Part shown: piece after piece, positions 46,027-55,134 of the stretch
Layout of the letters: each line of letters opens with the position of its first letter
Numbering within the stretch: the stretch's first letter is position 1
Origin: Streptomyces sp. NBC_00461
GTDB lineage: Bacteria > Actinomycetota > Actinomycetes > Streptomycetales > Streptomycetaceae
DNA length: 64,000 nucleotides
Reading direction: 5' to 3'
NCBI RefSeq assembly: GCF_036013935.1
Contig: NZ_CP107902.1
Location: forward strand, 930,001-994,000
The notes under the pieces: generated by a model
Databases searched by the model: none
What the model was told of the DNA's origin: nothing
Seen by the model: the letters and a program-made list of their open reading frames with translations, nothing else
Translations under genes and position numbers: made by a program

Positions 46027-46877
46027 GCCCCTCCCCCCAGCTCATCCCCGCTCGAACCACGTCCGGCCCCGGCCTTCCCCCATCTGGCGCCCAGGAGCCC
46101 GCCGGACACCCCGACGGCGTACTTGCCACGGCCCGGATCCGCGCCGCGCACAACGGACGCGTCACCACTCTCCCGCAACTGCATAGCGACGGCCCCTTCC
46201 ACCTGCGGCGCCTGCGCACTCACGGCAACGCCACCACAGTGGGGATCATCGGCGCGATGAGCGCCCCGCTCGGTGGCGACCGGCTCACCCTCGACATCAG
46301 CGCCGAGGACCGGGCCGAGCTGGAGATCACCACGGCCGCCGCCACACTCGCCCTGCGCGGCCCCACCACCGACGCGGCCACCTACGACGTACGCCTCACC
46401 ATCGGAGAACACGCCCGTCTGCGCTGGCTACCACAGCCCCTGATCAGCGCCGCCGGCAGCAACCTGCACCAGACATACACCGTCGAACTGGCCGCCACCT
46501 CACACCTGGTGCTGCGAGAAGAACAGCTCCTGGGCCGGGCCGGCGAGGAACCAGGCCACCTCGTCACCCGGATCCTGGTCCACCGCGCCGGACGCCCACT
46601 ACTCGACCAGCACACGGCCTACGGGGCTCCAGAACCTGGCTGGGACGGCCCGGCCATCCTGAACGGACACCGCGCCGTCGGCCAACTCCTCATCGTGGAT
46701 CCGCGCCTCGACGTCCGACGAGATGCCGTCCTGCTCGGCGAAGGCGCCGAAGACGGGTGCGCTGTCCTCGCACCATTGGCAGGCGGCCCGGCACTGCTCA
46801 CCACCGCCGTCGCACCCACCGCTTCAATACTGCGACAACTGCTCGACGAAGCGCACGCACACGCTCTCGCCCCCTAG
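46023..46877 (+). CDS. ureD: urease accessory protein UreD
   Basis: 284 residues from ATG 46023 (the frame is open earlier but the overlap with ureG fixes the start). Has the UreD pattern: '[20 protein letters not shown]', '[20 protein letters not shown]', '[20 protein letters not shown]', '[18 protein letters not shown]'. It scaffolds the UreF-UreG complex on the apo-urease. Last gene of the operon. Confidence 0.9.
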
Positions 46878-47093
46878 AGCCGGGCGGCCCACCGCGCCGA
46901 CGGCCCAGAGCGGAGGCTCACTGAGGTGTGTCCGTGCAACACCAGGTGCCCAACGCCACGACGGCGTACATGCTGCCTCGCTCCCGAAAATCATCCGTTC
47001 GACGTAACTTGTCAGGAATCGGCGACGATACTCGGCCAGCATCGGAAGGATTCCCGAAGGGTTCTTTCCTGTGGCACCGATCTGGAGGTGTTC

Positions 47094-47684
47094 GTGACGA
47101 GCCGAGGCTTGATCATCGTGGATGTGCAGAAAGACTTCTGTGAGGGAGGCAGCGTGCCCGTCGCGGGAGGTGCGCGGATCGCCTCGACCATCGCGGACCT
47201 GGTGGAGCGCAGTGCGGAGCGTAACTATGAGTACGTCGTGGCTACCCGCGATCATCACATCGATCCGGGCAGCCACTTCTCCGAACACCCGGACTTCAAG
47301 GACAGCTTCCCCGTCCACTGCGTAGCCGGAGGCGAAGGCGGCGAGTTCCACCCTAACTTCGCCCCCGCCGTCACCAGCGGCAAGGTCGACGCCGTCTTCT
47401 TCAAAGGCGCGCACAGCGCCTCCAAGAGCGGCTTCGAAGGCGCCGACGAACAGGGCACCTCTCTGGCCGACTGGCTGCGTGAGCGCGGAGTGGAGGACGT
47501 CGACGTGGTAGGTATCGCCACCGACCACTGCGTACGCGCGACCGCGCTGGACGCGGTGAAGGCCGGCTTCCGGGCACGCGTACGCCTGGACTACACCGTC
47601 GGTGTCGCCCAGGACACCACGGCAGCCACCCTTGAAGACTTCCGCCAGGCCGGCGTCACCGTCTCCGGACGTGTCCCCGCATAA
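47094..47684 (+). CDS. pncA: nicotinamidase
   Basis: 196 residues from GTG 47094, with GGAGG at 47084-47088. It is an isochorismatase-fold amidase: catalytic triad D10 (LIIVDVQKDF), K104 (FFKGAH) and C146 (ATDHCVRAT); metal ligands in 'TRDHHIDPGSHF' (D53, H55 and H61). It converts nicotinamide to nicotinate in NAD salvage and releases ammonia, which fits beside urease but is not proof of a functional link. The gene is not overlapping and has its own 216-base upstream gap. Confidence 0.9.
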   Translation: MTSRGLIIVDVQKDFCEGGSVPVAGGARIASTIADLVERSAERNYEYVVATRDHHIDPGSHFSEHPDFKDSFPVHCVAGGEGGEFHPNFAPAVTSGKVDAVFFKGAHSASKSGFEGADEQGTSLADWLRERGVEDVDVVGIATDHCVRATALDAVKAGFRARVRLDYTVGVAQDTTAATLEDFRQAGVTVSGRVPA

Positions 47685-47763
47685 GCTGCTGACCACGGTC
47701 TTGAGCTGGGGAACGGGTCTGTCGACATCCTCGCCGCGTCCAGTCCTCCCGGGCCAGGACTAC

Positions 47764-48640
47764 GAGGGCGTCTCACGTGGCAAGTTTCGCGAGCTTCTTG
47801 TAGCAGGTCAGGGCAGCGGCCAGGCCGAGGAAGGCGAGGAAGTGCGAGCCCTTTCGTTCGTATCGGATGGTCAGGCGGCGGTAGCCGAAGAGCCAAGCGA
47901 TCGACCGCTCGATCTTCCAGCGGTGCCGACCGAGGCGTTCGCCGGACTCGATGCCCGGCCGCGCGATGCGCGCGACGAGCCCACGCTCGCGCAGCCAGCT
48001 GAGGTGTTCGGCGTAGAAGTACGCCTTGTCCGCGCGGAGTTTGACCGGCCGGCGTCGCCGTGGTCCCCGGCGGGACCGGACTGCGGGGATGCCGAGGATG
48101 AGCGGCTTGAGGGCGAGACTGTCGTGCATGTTCGCACCTGACACGGCGACGGCGAGCGGGATGCCCTGAGCATCGGACAGCACGTGCAGCTTGCTGCCCT
48201 TCTTGCCGCGATCGACCGGGTTCGGCCCTGTCAGCGATCCCCCCTTTTGGCGCGAACGGAGGCCGCGTCGACGATCGCCGAGGTCCAGTCCACTTCGCCC
48301 CGGACCCCGAGTTCGTCCAGCACCGCCCGATGCAGCCGACGCCACAGGCCGACCTCGGTCCATACCGTGAAGCGGCGATGCGCGGTGGCGGAGGACGTGC
48401 CGAACGTCGGCGGCAGATGCCGCCAGGCACAGCCGCTGGTCAGCACGTACACCACTGCGGTGAACACGGCCCGCTGGTCGCGCGGAGCGGTCCCTCCACC
48501 TTGCGGTCCCGAGCCGCGAACGACGGCAGTAACGGGGCGACCAGCCTCCAGAGCTCATCAGGAACCAGACGCTTCGACAGATCAGCACTCACGGCCGGCA
48601 TCATGCCGCTCGAACATCAAGCATCAAGTCACGGGGACAG
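47764..48640 (-). mobile_element. IS5-type (IS427-like) insertion sequence
   Basis: Ends are imperfect inverted repeats: GAGGGCGTCTCACGTGGCAA at 47764-47783 and, on the other strand, GGCTGTCCCCGTGACTTG at about 48620-48640. It holds one transposase in two overlapping frames. The right end lies a few bases from the stop of the DinB gene. A related IS end remnant sits at 49318-49373. Confidence 0.7.
47773..48592 (-). CDS. IS5-type transposase in two frames, A4G6 frameshift site
   Basis: Starts at GTG 48592 (SADLSKRLVPDELWRLVAPL). The first frame reaches 'TSGCAWRHLPPTFGTSSATA' and 'WTSAIVDAASVRAKRG', then an AAAAGGGGGG run (minus strand, about 48240-48249) marks the switch to the second frame, 'GSLTGPNPVDRGKKGSKLHV', 'VKLRADKAYFYAEHLSWLRE', 'WKIERSIAWLFGYRRLTIRY' with the DDE acidic residues. 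This is the programmed frameshift type of IS427-group elements. A second frame change at about 48500-48510, in the N-terminal region, looks like a true defect, so this copy may be inactive. Confidence 0.75.
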
Positions 48641-48644
48641 CCTT

Positions 48645-49229
48645 CTATGCCTCGACTGATGCGGCCGATCTGGCGGCCTGCTCGATCTTCGCGCAGTAGG
48701 CGGTGCGGGCGTCCTCATCGATCTGCATCTCGTGTTCGGGGCGCATCCCGGTTCGGCCGTCCACGCCTTCGCGCAGGATGTCGGCGTGCCCGGCATGCCG
48801 GTTGGTCTCGCCGAGGACGTGGACCAGGATGGCGAACAGGTTCGTGTTGGAATAAGGCTCCGGCCACCACGGCACGTGGCCCGGGGCATCGAGGGCAAGC
48901 TCGTCGATCGTCGCGTCTGAGTGTTCCCACGTGCGCCGGTAGGACTCGATGATCTGATCGCGCGCCTCGTCCTCAGCCGCCCATAGATCGCTGCCGTCGT
49001 GGTCCTGCCACCGGGGCAGCGGTTCTGGGGACGGCCGGTCGAAGACCTCGCCCAAGTACCTGGCCTCGACGCTGGCCACGTGTTTGACCAGGCCGAGGAG
49101 GTTGGTCCCAGTCACTGTCAAAGGTCGGCGAGCGTCGTATTCGGACAGGCCGTCGAGCTTCCAGAGCAGCGCCTTGCGGTCCCGCCGCAGTCGCCCGTGC
49201 AGGGTGCCCTTCGCGAATTCATCGATCAT
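48645..49229 (-). CDS. DinB family protein
   Basis: 194 residues from ATG 49229 (ATG 49247 would add six). Four-helix-bundle DinB/DUF664 layout: 'RKALLWKLDGLSEYDARRPL', 'TNLLGLVKHVASVEARYLGE' with the first metal histidine, and 'LVHVLGETNRHAGHADILRE' with the other two (H...H-A-G-H). These are thiol transferase-like or unknown enzymes with a metal site. It ends within a few bases of the IS5-type element; the last residues may have been altered by the insertion. Confidence 0.85.
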   Translation of the reverse strand: MIDEFAKGTLHGRLRRDRKALLWKLDGLSEYDARRPLTVTGTNLLGLVKHVASVEARYLGEVFDRPSPEPLPRWQDHDGSDLWAAEDEARDQIIESYRRTWEHSDATIDELALDAPGHVPWWPEPYSNTNLFAILVHVLGETNRHAGHADILREGVDGRTGMRPEHEMQIDEDARTAYCAKIEQAARSAASVEA

Positions 49230-49317
49230 GCGGCATGAGCCTGCCATGGGCTACTCGTGGCCTCAAGATCCCGTACGTGAACCGCAACGACCGGCAGTGC
49301 TGACGCCCGGCCAAGGC

Positions 49318-49373
49318 CACCGCCCCGAGCTACTGAAGAAGCTCGCGGAACTTGCCACGTGAGACAGCCTCTT
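49318..49373 (+). mobile_element. terminal remnant of an IS5-type element
   Basis: CTGAAGAAGCTCGCGGAACT then TGCCACGTGAGACAGCC (plus strand, ending about 49371) is nearly identical to the complement of the end of the 47764-48640 element, including the transposase C-terminus 'LKKLAELAT'. Only the last 50-60 bases survive. It abuts an IS3 fragment. Confidence 0.65.
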
Positions 49374-49374
49374 A

Positions 49375-49945
49375 GGTAGACAACTTCAAGGAGCTCAGGG
49401 CCCGGATCCGGGAGCTGGAGACCGAGCGGGAGATCCTGCGGAGGGCCGCGAAGTATTTCGCCCGCGAGACCAACTGGTGAGCCGTTTCCAGTTCGTCGAG
49501 GATCATCGAGGCGCCTTCGGCGTCAAGCGGCTGTGCCGGGTCCTGGAGGTTTCCCGGTCCGGGTTCTACCGGTGGCTGAAGGCCGCTGGGGCACGCATGG
49601 AGCGGGCGCGGGACGATGCCCGCCTGGCGAGGCGGATACGGGAGATCCGCAAGGAGTCCGACGGCACCTGCGGCGTTCCGCGCATCAGCGCCGAGCTCAA
49701 GGGTGCCGGGGCCTGCGTCAACCACAAGCGCGTCGCGCGCGTGATGCGCAGGATCGGCATCGAGGGCGTGCACCTGCGCAAGAAGGTCCGCACCACCGTC
49801 CCCGAGCCCTCGGCCACACCGGTGCCCGACCTCCTCCAGCGGGACTTCACCGCGAGTGAGCCGAACGCCAAGTACGGGGGAGACATCACCTACCTGCCGG
49901 TCGGCGACGGCCAATTCCTGTATCTGGCAACGGTGTCGGACCTAG
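49375..49945 (+). mobile_element. IS3-type transposase fragment (end of OrfA and first part of OrfB)
   Basis: The end of OrfA reads VDNFKELRARIRELETEREI and 'LRRAAKYFARETNW' to a TGA overlapping GTG 49477, where OrfB starts: 'SRFQFVEDHRGAFGVKRLCR', 'RIGIEGVHLRKKVRTT', 'TASEPNAKYGGDITYLPVGD'. The similarity stops after 'FLYLATVSDL' at about 49945, so the catalytic core is mostly missing. The upstream end is cut at the IS5 remnant. Confidence 0.8.
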
Positions 49946-50061
49946 AGCGCGCGCAGATAGGCGGCGTGGAAAGCCTCGGCATCGAGGTGGGCACAGGCCC
50001 GAGTGAATATTGAGTTGCGACGCTCTGTGACCGTTGGCGAGACCTGTGCGCATCCTTCGTT

Positions 50062-50877
50062 TCAGGTCGCCTGCGTGGCCAGCCTGCGCAGGGCCCGCAC
50101 GGCAGGTGATCCTGGGTCGGCCGTCATCAGGACAACCTCCTGGTCATCCTCGGGCACGAGCAGGACGTCGCAGTTCAACCGCAGCGCACCGGCCTCCGGA
50201 TGGTTCAGGGTCTTGGTGCGATGCCCGGGAGCGTGGACCGGACGCGTCTCCCAGATCTGCCGGAACTCCTCACTGCCGGCGTGCAGTTCGGCCAGCAGCG
50301 CGGCCAGGTGCGGGTCATGCGGGTAGCGGTCCGCGGCCCGGCGCAGTCGCGCCACCACGATGTGCCCGAATTCCTCGGCGCTGGAGCTCTCGTACGTCCG
50401 CCCCTGGCCCAGGAAGCGGCGTCGGGCCAGGTTCGTCGTCCCGCCTCCGAGGTCGGCGCCGAGCAGTGCCCGGGCCAGGGGGTTCCAGGCGACGACGTGG
50501 TACGCCGCGTCAGTGACGATGGCACCGGTCTCCGGCAGCCGGTCCAGCATCCGGGCCACGTGCGGGCGCACCCGCCGCACGGCGCTGGTGCCGGGCGGCG
50601 CGCTCGAACCCGCCAGGCGGAACAGGTGGCTGCGCTCGGCCGGCGTGAGCCGCAGCGCGCGGGCCAATGCGTCCAGGATCCGGGCCGACGGCCGCGGTCC
50701 CCGGGCCTGCTCCAGCCGCGTGTAGTAGTCGACCGACATGTGGGCGAGCTCCGCCACCTCTTCGCGGCGCAGGCCCGGTGTGCGGCGGGCGGTGCCCGTC
50801 TCCGTCAGGCCGATCTCGTGCGGACGCAGGGCCGCCCGGCGGTCCCGCAGGTAGTGGGCCAGCTCCTGCCGTGCCAT
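50062..50877 (-). CDS. XRE-type regulator with MmyB-like ligand domain
   Basis: 271 residues; ATG 50877 has GGGAGGAGG upstream. Helix-turn-helix at residues 1-70 ('TPGLRREEVAELAHMSVDYY', 'RLEQARGPRPSARILDALAR'), then the PAS-like MmyB domain ('AAYHVVAWNPLARALLGADL', 'RRAADRYPHDPHLAALLAEL', 'LNHPEAGALRLNCDVLLVPE'). Such regulators usually control the divergent oxidoreductase gene; here the SDR gene starts 72 bases away in the other direction. Probably represses both. Confidence 0.85.
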   Translation of the reverse strand: MARQELAHYLRDRRAALRPHEIGLTETGTARRTPGLRREEVAELAHMSVDYYTRLEQARGPRPSARILDALARALRLTPAERSHLFRLAGSSAPPGTSAVRRVRPHVARMLDRLPETGAIVTDAAYHVVAWNPLARALLGADLGGGTTNLARRRFLGQGRTYESSSAEEFGHIVVARLRRAADRYPHDPHLAALLAELHAGSEEFRQIWETRPVHAPGHRTKTLNHPEAGALRLNCDVLLVPEDDQEVVLMTADPGSPAVRALRRLATQAT

Positions 50878-50948
50878 ACCGCCTCCTCCCACTGCCTGGT
50901 ACAGACTGTCCCTGGCAGGGCGCCTGCGACCAGGGAAGCGTGGTTGCC

Positions 50949-51665
50949 ATGAACGAACGCACAGCTCTGGTCACCGGTGCCAACAAGGGCATCGGCAAGC
51001 ATATTGCCCGGCTGCTCGCCGCCGAGGGCCTCACCGTATACGTGGGCTCCCGCGACCCCGGGCGCGGGCAGCGGGCCGTCGAGGAGATCGGCGCCGGGGC
51101 CCGCCTGCTGGTCCTCGACGTGACAGATCCCGACGGCATCGCACAGGCCGCGGCTCAGATGGACCGCTTGGACGTGCTGGTCAACAACGCCGGCATCTCG
51201 CCGTCACTCGCCCCGCCGACCCACACCGGCGTCGAGGAGTACCGGCGCACATACGAGACCAATGTGTTCGGGGTAGTGGCGGTGACCAATGCCTTCCTGC
51301 CCGCCCTGCGCCGGTCCCCGCGCCCGCGCATCGTCAACATCTCCAGTGGCACCGCGTCGCTGACCTGGAGCACGAATCCCAACCCCCAGTTCACCCCGGG
51401 AAGCGGCGGCGGCGCCGCCTACCGGTCGTCCAAGGCCGCCCTCAACGCCCTCACCGTCCTCTACGCCCAGACGCTGGCCCAGGACGGCTTCAAGGTCAAC
51501 GCGCTCGCCCCCGGCTTGCGGGCCACTGATCTCAACCCCCGGGCCGCCGCTGCCGGCGGCGACCCGGCCGAGGCCGCCCAAGGTGCCCTCCGCCTGGCCC
51601 TGCTGCCGGACGACGGCCCCACCGGTGGCTTCTTCTCCTGGGACGGAACCCCCGTGCCCTGGTGA
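50949..51665 (+). CDS. short-chain dehydrogenase/reductase
   Basis: 238 residues from ATG 50949. Classical SDR: TGANKGIGKHIA (TGxxxGIG), 'LDVLVNNAGISPS' (NNAG), 'RIVNISSGTASLT', the catalytic Y-x-x-x-K in 'AAYRSSKAALNALT', and the C-terminal substrate part. NADP-dependent reductase of unknown carbonyl substrate. The gene shares its regulatory region with the XRE gene. Confidence 0.9.
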   Translation: MNERTALVTGANKGIGKHIARLLAAEGLTVYVGSRDPGRGQRAVEEIGAGARLLVLDVTDPDGIAQAAAQMDRLDVLVNNAGISPSLAPPTHTGVEEYRRTYETNVFGVVAVTNAFLPALRRSPRPRIVNISSGTASLTWSTNPNPQFTPGSGGGAAYRSSKAALNALTVLYAQTLAQDGFKVNALAPGLRATDLNPRAAAAGGDPAEAAQGALRLALLPDDGPTGGFFSWDGTPVPW

Positions 51666-51669
51666 TCAG

Positions 51670-52205
51670 TCATGGGTGGCGTCGAGGGCGAGTGCCCCAG
51701 CGGTGTGTGGTCCATGCCCGGCGGATCAGACTGCGGACGGTGATGATCGTGTCGGCAAGGTCGAAGAAGGCGTCGATGACGGTGGCGCGGCGTTCGTAGC
51801 AGCGGGCGAGCCGGTGGAAGGCGTTCTGCCAGGCGTGGGTGCGCTCGACATGCCAGCGCCGGCTCGCCTGGATCGGCGCCTTCTCACCCTTGTGCGCGAT
51901 GCGGCCGTGCAGGCTGCGCGCGCCGAGTTCGGTGCGGGTCCTGTCCGAGTCGTAGCCGGCGTCCAGGTGCACGGTGATGTCGTCGGGTAACGGCCCCAGG
52001 TCGTTCAGACGATCCAGGGTCGGGGCGAGCAACGGGGAGTCGTGGCGGTTGGCACCGGCCAGGACACGACCCAGTGGAATGCCGTACCCGTCCGTCATGC
52101 CCGAGCGTTTCAGGCCCTGTTTGCCGCGGTCGACCGGTGAGCGACCGGCCACCTCGCCGCCTCCGGGCGCCTTGATGATGGATCCGTCCACGGCGATCTG
52201 AGACG
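51670..52205 (-). mobile_element. IS5-type transposase 3' fragment
   Basis: Minus strand encodes '[20 protein letters not shown]', '[20 protein letters not shown]', 'RRWHVERTHAWQNAFHRLAR' with the D and E residues of the IS5 DDE core, to a stop at 51670. The N-terminal third is absent: at about 52205 the sequence changes abruptly to a permease gene. It lies five bases after the SDR stop. Confidence 0.8.
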
Positions 52206-53145
52206 CGCGGGCGCTTGGCCCGGTTCGGTTCTGCCTCGCGCAGGACCTCTCGGGTGACGGGGGCGACCTCGCCCTGGCCGAAGAGGAAGAAGCGCAGGAA
52301 GTTGGCGAAGGGGTTGCCCTCGGTCCACTCGAAGTAGATGTGCGGGGTGCACCGGGTGGTGTCGCGGACGTGGAGGAGCAGGGCGGCCAGGGCGTTCGGG
52401 ATGGAGGAGGACTCCAGGGTGAGCACCCGGTAGCGGTTGTGCAGGACCTCGCCGCGCACGGTCAGGCCCGCTTCGAACTCGGAGGGGTCGGTGACCGTGA
52501 CCTCGACGAAGACGAAGTCCTCCTGCTCGGGCAGGTCGTTGTCGTTGCGGATCTGCTCGATCTTGTCGCGGTACTCGGCCTTGTCCCGCTGGTCCGGCTC
52601 GTTGGCGATGAAGCGGATCTTGCGGCTGGCCATGTCCCGGATGAATCGTTCCGCCATGTCGTCCAGCGTCACGCTGGTCACGCGCAGCTCGAAGGCGCGG
52701 GCCAGCCGGGATGCCAGCGAGACCAGGATGATGCCGGCGATGAAGCAGGCGCCGATCTTCACGCCGTCCGGGCGCTCGACGACGTTGGCCGCGGTGACGT
52801 AGAGCAGGACCGCCGAGACGGCTCCGAAGCCGATGGTCCAGTTCCGCTGCTGCGCGCGGCGGGCGGCGATGGTCACCGCAATGGCCGCCGAGGACATCAG
52901 CACCAGGACGCCGGTGGCGTAGGCGCCGCCCTGGGCGTCGACGTCGGCGTCGAAGATCCAGGTGACCAGGAAGCCGATCAGGGTGAAGACGATGACCATC
53001 GGGTGCACGGCGCGGGCCCAGTGCGGGGCCATGCCGTAGCGGCGCAGATAGCGGGGCCATCCGGTTGAGCAGGCCGGCCATGGCGGAGGCGCCGGCGAAC
53101 CAGAGGATGGCGATGGTCGAGACCGGATCGCACTTCGGATCTGCG
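52206..53145 (-). pseudogene. APC-type amino-acid permease, truncated at both ends and frameshifted
   Basis: The minus strand encodes membrane helices '[20 protein letters not shown]', '[20 protein letters not shown]', '[20 protein letters not shown]', '[20 protein letters not shown]', then a long cytoplasmic part ending '[19 protein letters not shown]', where the IS5 fragment begins; by comparison with the family only a few residues are missing at this end. Upstream '[20 protein letters not shown]' is in a different frame (shift near 53051-53062), and the first half of the transporter is absent. Not functional as sequenced. Confidence 0.75.
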
Positions 53146-53255
53146 GCAGGCGGCAGCGCTGTTCCTTGGCCTGTCGATGCGATCGGCCTCCGCCTGCTCC
53201 ACGAGGCGGTGGACCGGTTCGTCGGTGATCGGAAGAATCATGGAGCGGGCTCCTC

Positions 53256-53600
53256 AACGTCACTGGTGCGGATTGGCAGGCCCCGGAGTTCAACAGCCTG
53301 GCCCGTACCGCGGCGCTGTACCTGCACACCCCGTTCCCCGAACGCTGGCAACCCCGCTGCGTGGTCCCGGGCTGGGACACCGAGGTGTTCGGCTGTCCGC
53401 TGCCCGACTACGTCGGCACCGCCCAACTACTCTGGGGATGTGCGCTCTTCGAAGCCGGGCGGTTCGACCCCCCGATCTTCGACGGCCCGGACGGGGAGAG
53501 GTTCAACCGGACGGTCAGCCGGGATACGGTCCTGAGCGTCATCGAACGGCAGGTACGACAGCAGGGCCCGGACCGCGCGTCGCGGTCCGGGCCCTGCCCC
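53256..53600 (+). pseudogene. fragment of an unknown soluble protein
   Basis: A plus-strand frame reads [20 protein letters not shown], '[20 protein letters not shown]', '[20 protein letters not shown]', 'DGERFNRTVSRDTVLSVIER', clearly protein-like with many Trp and Pro, but it lacks a start and runs into the terminator hairpin. Probably the 3' part of a broken gene. I do not recognise the family. Confidence 0.5.
53562..53596 (-). terminator. 16-bp perfect hairpin
   Basis: CAGGGCCCGGACCGCG (53562-53577) pairs exactly with 53581-53596 around a three-base loop. It follows the DUF6243 gene (minus strand, stop 53630) and probably terminates it; it may also serve the opposite strand. Confidence 0.8.
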
Positions 53601-53629
53601 ACGCGGTGTCGCCCTGCGACGGCGGTGCG

Positions 53630-53845
53630 TCAGCTCTGTGCGGTGTCGTCGCTCGTCTGCCCGGCGCCCTCGGCTGCGCCTGCCTTCTCGCGCATCTTGC
53701 GCACCAGCTCCGCCTTCTGGTCGGCTGCACCCTGGCGGTCGAGGTTGCGGTGCGGACCGTTGTTCTGCCGTTCGGCGCGGGACAGCTTCTTGCGCTGGCC
53801 GCCGCCCATGCCCACGGGGTTGTTGATGTTCTTGCTCACGGTCAC
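53630..53845 (-). CDS. DUF6243 family small protein
   Basis: 71 residues from GTG 53845 with GGGAG upstream. Sequence 'TVSKNINNPVGMGGGQRKKL' then 'SRAERQNNGPHRNLDRQGAA' and a charged helix is the highly conserved Streptomyces DUF6243 pattern. Small, basic, disordered N-terminus; function unknown. Complete and not damaged. Confidence 0.85.
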   Translation of the reverse strand: MTVSKNINNPVGMGGGQRKKLSRAERQNNGPHRNLDRQGAADQKAELVRKMREKAGAAEGAGQTSDDTAQS

Positions 53846-54397
53846 GGGTTCTCCCGGTAATGATGTGAAGTGATCTACGGATTCATCGGTGGAGGACGGG
53901 CGGGGGACGTCGAAGGACGTCAGCAGGGGCCCATCACGCTCTCACTCGTAAATCGGCGCCTGGAAGAACATGACAAAGACGTTACCCGCTTCCGTCAGCC
54001 CCGCACACCAACCTTTTCGCCGCCCCGGCGTCGGCCGGGCCCACGGCGAGCGCCCGGGGTCAGCCGTTTCCTTCCGGGAATCTCAGCACCGCCAGCACCC
54101 GCCGGTGGTCGCCGCCCGCCCGGGGCAGGTCCAGATGGGCGTTACTGGGCCGCCGCGGGCGTTGTCGGTGGTCGCGAGCACACTGACGACATGAGAGATC
54201 ATCTCACTTGCGCCCGCCGTTGCGGCCAGCCTCGCTGCGGAACGTCTGCGCAGCGAGGCGTCGTTCGCGGCGCTGTGCGCGGTCAGCCCACCCGAGTGCG
54301 ACCTTCGACTCCGTGACACAGCTGGGAACTGATCACCGGGCTACGGAGTCAGTCATAGTGTGAACGGCCGGGATGCCAGTGAAGTGGTGGGGAAGTT
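53846..54397. other. intergenic, no gene recognised
   Basis: About 550 bases. Frames on both strands are short and arginine/proline-rich. It must hold the promoter of the DUF6243 gene (first 100 bases) and of the next gene (last 100 bases), but no clear elements were recognised. Confidence 0.5.
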
Positions 54398-55060
54398 GTG
54401 ACGAACAGCAGCGGTAGCAATCCGTCGGCAGCGGGTTCGGGCACGTCTGCGCCGGGGCAGCCGCGCTGGGCCTGGTGGGTCGTAGGCATCGTCGTGCCCG
54501 TCGTTGGCATCGCAGCCACGGTGTTCGTCAACAACCGGCACAGCTCTGCTGACGACTCGAAGCCACCCGCCGTCGCGGGGGCACCGTCTGCCACGCATGA
54601 TCAAGCCAAGCCAGCCGCATCAGCGGATCCGGCCAGCCCGGAGAACACGGCGTCCCGCGCCATGTTCGGTCCACACGACATCCAGTTCCGGACCAGCGCC
54701 TACGGGGTTGACATCGACTTCGACACGCGCAAGCCGCTTGTTGCGGATGACCTCAAGGGCGCCGACTTGTCGGCCGTCACTGATGGAAGCGGGAGGGCTG
54801 GTTCCACCAACTTCCATGGCGGCCCCCGACTCGCGGCGATCATCGCGCCGATTTCGGGAAGTGATGCTGATCCAACCGAGGCGCAGTGCGCGGAGGCGTT
54901 GCGAAGCAACGGCGACCCCATGCTGCAGGACCCGCCTCAGGATGCGCAGTTCTGTGTTCAGACCACCGAGGGGCGTATTGCGTTCGTGCGTGTCGTGTCG
55001 GCCGCACCGGGTGGGCACACCATGAGGCTCACAGCGACGGTTTGGGACCTCGCCACCTAG
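54398..55060 (+). CDS. membrane-anchored hypothetical protein
   Basis: 220 residues from GTG 54398 (GGGGAAG upstream). A disordered N-terminus, one membrane helix at about 24-46 (WWVVGIVVPVVGIAATVFVN), a Ser/Ala/Pro/Lys linker, then an external domain of about 120 residues with paired cysteines ('EAQCAEALRSNGDPMLQ', 'DAQFCVQTTEGRIAFVRVVS'). The layout (anchor, linker, exported domain) is common for actinobacterial proteins of unknown role. Intact gene beside a broken restriction enzyme. Confidence 0.7.
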   Translation: MTNSSGSNPSAAGSGTSAPGQPRWAWWVVGIVVPVVGIAATVFVNNRHSSADDSKPPAVAGAPSATHDQAKPAASADPASPENTASRAMFGPHDIQFRTSAYGVDIDFDTRKPLVADDLKGADLSAVTDGSGRAGSTNFHGGPRLAAIIAPISGSDADPTEAQCAEALRSNGDPMLQDPPQDAQFCVQTTEGRIAFVRVVSAAPGGHTMRLTATVWDLAT

Positions 55061-55134
55061 CCGCGCCCTGAGACAGGCGAGCAACAAGCCCTCAAAAAGC
55101 CGACAGGCGACGAGAACACCCGTGCTACGAGCTC

